This document shows positions 53,743 to 56,091 of a stretch of DNA of 56,091 nucleotides, one piece after another; positions within the stretch are counted from its first letter, which is position 1, and the number at the start of each line of letters is the position of its first letter. The position numbers and the translations under genes were made by a program. Under the pieces are notes generated by a model, which was given only the letters and a program-made list of their open reading frames with translations, was not told the origin of the DNA and did no database searches. Location of the stretch: positions 1 to 56,091 of the forward strand of contig JALSTK010000097.1 in the NCBI GenBank assembly GCA_026983775.1, given 5' to 3'. This DNA is from Calditrichia bacterium (lineage in GTDB: Bacteria > Calditrichota > Calditrichia > Calditrichales > Calditrichaceae).

Positions 53743-54786
53743 ATGATATTAAATGTCAAAGTAAAAACCATTATTTTATTAGCCCTGTTTTTATCATTAA
53801 TGAACTGTAGCTGGGCGCAGAAAACGTTTCCTCGTTCTGAAGGGGACCTGCCGGAGTGGGTCAATAATCCGCACCGGCTTTATCCGGAAGATCAATATAT
53901 CGTTGGAGTCGGCAGCGGAGATACCAGACAGGCTGCAGAAGATGACGCAGCAGGGGCCATTGCCCGCGTTTTTAAATCCGATATAAACGTGGATAGAACT
54001 CTTCTCGAGAATTATCTGGATGAGAACAAGGGTGGGCAATATCAATCATCCTCTTCCAGCGAGATGTTGCAGCGTACCAATGTCAAAAGTAAGATGCGGT
54101 TGAAGAATGTAAAATTCGATAAGAGTTATTTTTCAGCCGACGAAGGTGTCTATTATGTACTGGCTTATCTCGATCGAAGAGAGACGGCCTTATTGTACAA
54201 AAAGGATATTCTGCAAAATCAAAAAAAGCTGGCCGATTATTATCAGAATTTCAAAGATGAAACCAATAAACTGCATAAATTTGCTTATATCAACCGTGCC
54301 CTGGCTTTAAGCAATCTAAATAGGCTCCTTAATGAGAAGTATCAGATTTTAACCGGGGGCGGGCATGTCCCGGCAACAATCGATCAGAGTCTATTGGTCA
54401 AAGACAGAAATAATTTACTGGATCACATCACGGTAAATCTGGTGCCTGAGAACAGTGCTTCCCCGCAGATTGAAGATTATCTCAAGGAAATGATTGGCCG
54501 GATCGGTTTCAAAATAAGTGATCAGCCGGGTGATTTCACCATTAAGTACTCGTTTTTGGTAAAACCGACCCAATTGCACAGAAAACGAATTGTGGCCCTG
54601 AACTGGAAACTTACCCTCGATGTAATAGATAATATCAACCAGTATTCATTAAAAACCATAAATATACAGAAACGAACCGCCGGGATTTCTAAGGAAGAAG
54701 CCAGAGCCAGGATTTTCCGGGCAGCGCAAAAAGCGTTGAAAGTGAAATTTCTCAGGCAATTTAATCAATATTTAGCAAAAATTTAA
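53743..54786 (+). CDS. LPP20-like exported protein
   Basis: 347 residues. The N-terminal signal ends LMNCSWAQ, which could be a lipobox with Cys, or a plain signal peptide cut after AQ. The domain DLPEWVNNP..YIVGVGSG.TRQAAEDDAAGAIARVF is the LPP20-type layout, also known from flagellar and envelope lipoproteins. A second half has beta-strands and a helical C-terminus. It is 46 bases after the COG3014-like gene and is the first of three LPP20-like genes here. Confidence 0.75.
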   Translation: MILNVKVKTIILLALFLSLMNCSWAQKTFPRSEGDLPEWVNNPHRLYPEDQYIVGVGSGDTRQAAEDDAAGAIARVFKSDINVDRTLLENYLDENKGGQYQSSSSSEMLQRTNVKSKMRLKNVKFDKSYFSADEGVYYVLAYLDRRETALLYKKDILQNQKKLADYYQNFKDETNKLHKFAYINRALALSNLNRLLNEKYQILTGGGHVPATIDQSLLVKDRNNLLDHITVNLVPENSASPQIEDYLKEMIGRIGFKISDQPGDFTIKYSFLVKPTQLHRKRIVALNWKLTLDVIDNINQYSLKTINIQKRTAGISKEEARARIFRAAQKALKVKFLRQFNQYLAKI

Positions 54787-54889
54787 TTTAAAACTTAATT
54801 TAATTGACGGTGGTCAATGTGTATTTGGAAAATATTTTGAATTATTGCCTTGTCATTTTTACCCAATAACCAATAGAAGGAGATGTGTT

Positions 54890-55495
54890 ATGAAGAAGCA
54901 ATTTTTGATTGGCTTCATGTTATTTGCATTATTAGGGTTGTTTGTGGCCTGCGGTGGAGGCAGCAAATCGGCTAAAGTTCCCTCCGGGATGGAGACTATT
55001 GAAGATCCTTTCCAGGATATGGTTGATATGGCCAATAGTATTGTGGATGCCGGCGGAGTCGCTGCAGTCGGCCAGGGAATTTCCGGCCGGATGGACATTG
55101 CCAAGAAAAAAGCCGTGACCGATGCGCAGGGACAATTGGCTGAAATCTTCAATACTAAAGTCAATAAAATGAAAAAAGCCTTTCAGGAAGAAGTGGGCAG
55201 TGCCAATGATTCTGAAATCAACGAAGCATTCACCGATGTTGTAAAAACACTTTCCAGTACGGTTCTTCGAGGCGCTTTAACTAAAAAAGTAAAATATCTT
55301 CGCGATAAGGAAACCGGTAAAATCACCGCTTCTGCCGTGGTAGCTATTGAACCGAATAAGATCAATATGTCTATTCTTGACGAGATGAAGACCAAACGTC
55401 CTAAACTGTATGAACGTTTTCGTGCTTCTCAGGCTTATAAAGAACTTAAGAATGAAATGGATAACTACGAAAAACAGCAGAACGCCGGTTATTAG
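54890..55495 (+). CDS. LPP20-like lipoprotein
   Basis: 201 residues from the ATG at 54890, which has AGAAGGAG upstream; the longer frame has no signal. The lipobox is LFVAC with Cys23, followed by a Gly/Ser linker. The body has VAAVGQGISGRMDIAKKKAVTDAQGQLAE, the LPP20 pattern of a small Gly-rich strand then a long helix with Ala repeats, then a second helix. The second LPP20-like protein of the cluster. A terminator follows at 55508. Confidence 0.8.
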   Translation: MKKQFLIGFMLFALLGLFVACGGGSKSAKVPSGMETIEDPFQDMVDMANSIVDAGGVAAVGQGISGRMDIAKKKAVTDAQGQLAEIFNTKVNKMKKAFQEEVGSANDSEINEAFTDVVKTLSSTVLRGALTKKVKYLRDKETGKITASAVVAIEPNKINMSILDEMKTKRPKLYERFRASQAYKELKNEMDNYEKQQNAGY

Positions 55496-55507
55496 TTAAT
55501 CCGTTCA

Positions 55508-55533
55508 ACAGGGACGAATTTCGTCCCTGTTTT
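55508..55533 (+). terminator. Rho-independent terminator
   Basis: ACAGGGACGA (55508-55517) pairs perfectly with TCGTCCCTGT (55521-55530) around ATT, then TTT. It closes the LpoB-like gene string before the last gene. Confidence 0.9.
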
Positions 55534-55565
55534 CTACTTTATTTCCCTTTTAACATAAAAAGAAA

Positions 55566-56091
55566 ATGCATTTGCAAACCACGACAGCTTTCTTAATCTT
55601 GTTATTATCTTCATTCCTGACAGCTTCTAATCTCTATCCGGAGTGGTTCATCTATCAGGAAAAGTATCCGGGAGTCATTGTTGGCTACACCTATAACGGA
55701 CGATCAACCGTCACCGATGCCGAAAATATGTATTCCGCTTTTCATGAATGTATAGCCTGGGGAACGCTCGAAATCTATAATGAAACCACCTCTAACAATC
55801 TTTTAAAAAACAGTGAGTATTATTACTATTTTTCACCCGATTCCGTAAAAAAAATTCAGGGACGATTGAAAAAAATGGATGCGTTTGAAGTCAGTGTATT
55901 TTCCAATGATTCCATAGCTGCCTTTTATCCGGATTCGGTACCGAATATCCAAATCCCTCGTTTTGAACCGGGGCAAATCGAAAAACCGCTCTGGCTGAGT
56001 AAAACATTCTTCCAGGATACTCACTATTATTACGGAGTCGGAATGTATACCGCTCTTGGCCGGGAGAACGACGGCTGGAAAACCGCCGAAG
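55566..56091 (+). CDS. LPP20-like exported protein (3' end outside window)
   Basis: Open from the ATG at 55566 to the end of the window (175 codons). The signal peptide is MHLQTTTAFLILLLSSFLTA. The mature part begins PEWFIYQEKYPGVIVGYTY, like the LPP20 start, and near the window edge HYYYGVGMYTALGRENDGW is a second LPP20-like strand and turn, so it may carry two such units. It follows a terminator, so it may have its own promoter near 55540. Third LPP20-like gene in the cluster. Confidence 0.72.
   Translation, partial: MHLQTTTAFLILLLSSFLTASNLYPEWFIYQEKYPGVIVGYTYNGRSTVTDAENMYSAFHECIAWGTLEIYNETTSNNLLKNSEYYYYFSPDSVKKIQGRLKKMDAFEVSVFSNDSIAAFYPDSVPNIQIPRFEPGQIEKPLWLSKTFFQDTHYYYGVGMYTALGRENDGWKTAE

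Noticed and set aside
1-56091. CRISPR array, tRNA or rRNA genes, integrase, transposase
   Set aside because: No regular spaced repeats, tRNA-like arms, rRNA-like segments or recombinase motifs were seen anywhere in the window.

Overview
The window looks like a piece of chromosome from a Gram-negative member of the FCB group, most like Calditrichota (Caldithrix-like) or a neighbouring phylum. The reasons are: several secreted proteins ending in type IX-style sorting domains (the NYPNPF motif, then a beta-sandwich ending in Lys-Met-hydrophobic residues); a PorV/PorQ-like outer-membrane protein; a TonB-dependent receptor of the Bacteroidota type; FG-GAP/ASPIC-UnbV and arylsulfotransferase proteins; moderate GC; and regular use of TTG and GTG starts. 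The placement is inference from gene content; I could not run a search. I saw no rRNA, tRNA, CRISPR array, transposase or phage gene.

Layout. 1-1127 (minus): two small exported proteins, the first cut by the window edge. 1242-3826 (plus): a short Mur-ligase-like protein and an OmpA-family protein. 4017-14364 (plus): a signalling island with a lone receiver, a TPR protein, two large soluble PAS histidine kinases, a response regulator with a degenerate HD-GYP-like domain, and an NtrC-type sigma-54 activator. 14361-15605 (minus): a DUF1015 protein. 16047-22983 (plus): a tightly packed run of dnaE, dtd, a PASTA protein, rpe, a DGK1/SEC59-type lipid kinase and a PorV-like protein, closed by a terminator. 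23109-40000: a cell-surface region with sorting-domain proteins, a UDP-sugar dehydrogenase, a BNR-repeat protein, a DOMON-like lipoprotein with a TonB receptor, and two tandem arylsulfotransferases. 40236-44624 (minus): a metal-uptake cluster (small exported protein, porin-like protein, ZnuA-type binding protein, permease) with no ATPase. 44858-49493 (plus): phospholipid genes (CDP-alcohol phosphatidyltransferase, GDPD), then ahcY and typA. 49678-51525: an FG-GAP/UnbV sorting-domain protein. 51651-end (plus): an envelope lipoprotein cluster of LpoB-like, COG3014-like and three LPP20-like proteins, the last cut by the window edge.

How the genes may work together. The signalling island contains all the parts of a cytosolic phosphorelay, with PAS sensing and a sigma-54 output. 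The surface region combines proteins bearing export signals with one candidate outer-membrane partner (PorV-like). The lipoprotein cluster fits a peptidoglycan-synthesis or envelope-bridging machine. The observations I rate highest are the orphan in-frame second sorting domain behind an arylsulfotransferase, the metal-transport cluster with a C-terminally extended permease and paired operator-like dyads, the metal-ligand-less HD-GYP-like regulator, and the phased palindromes before the TonB-receptor operon. None of these is proven to be a new system.
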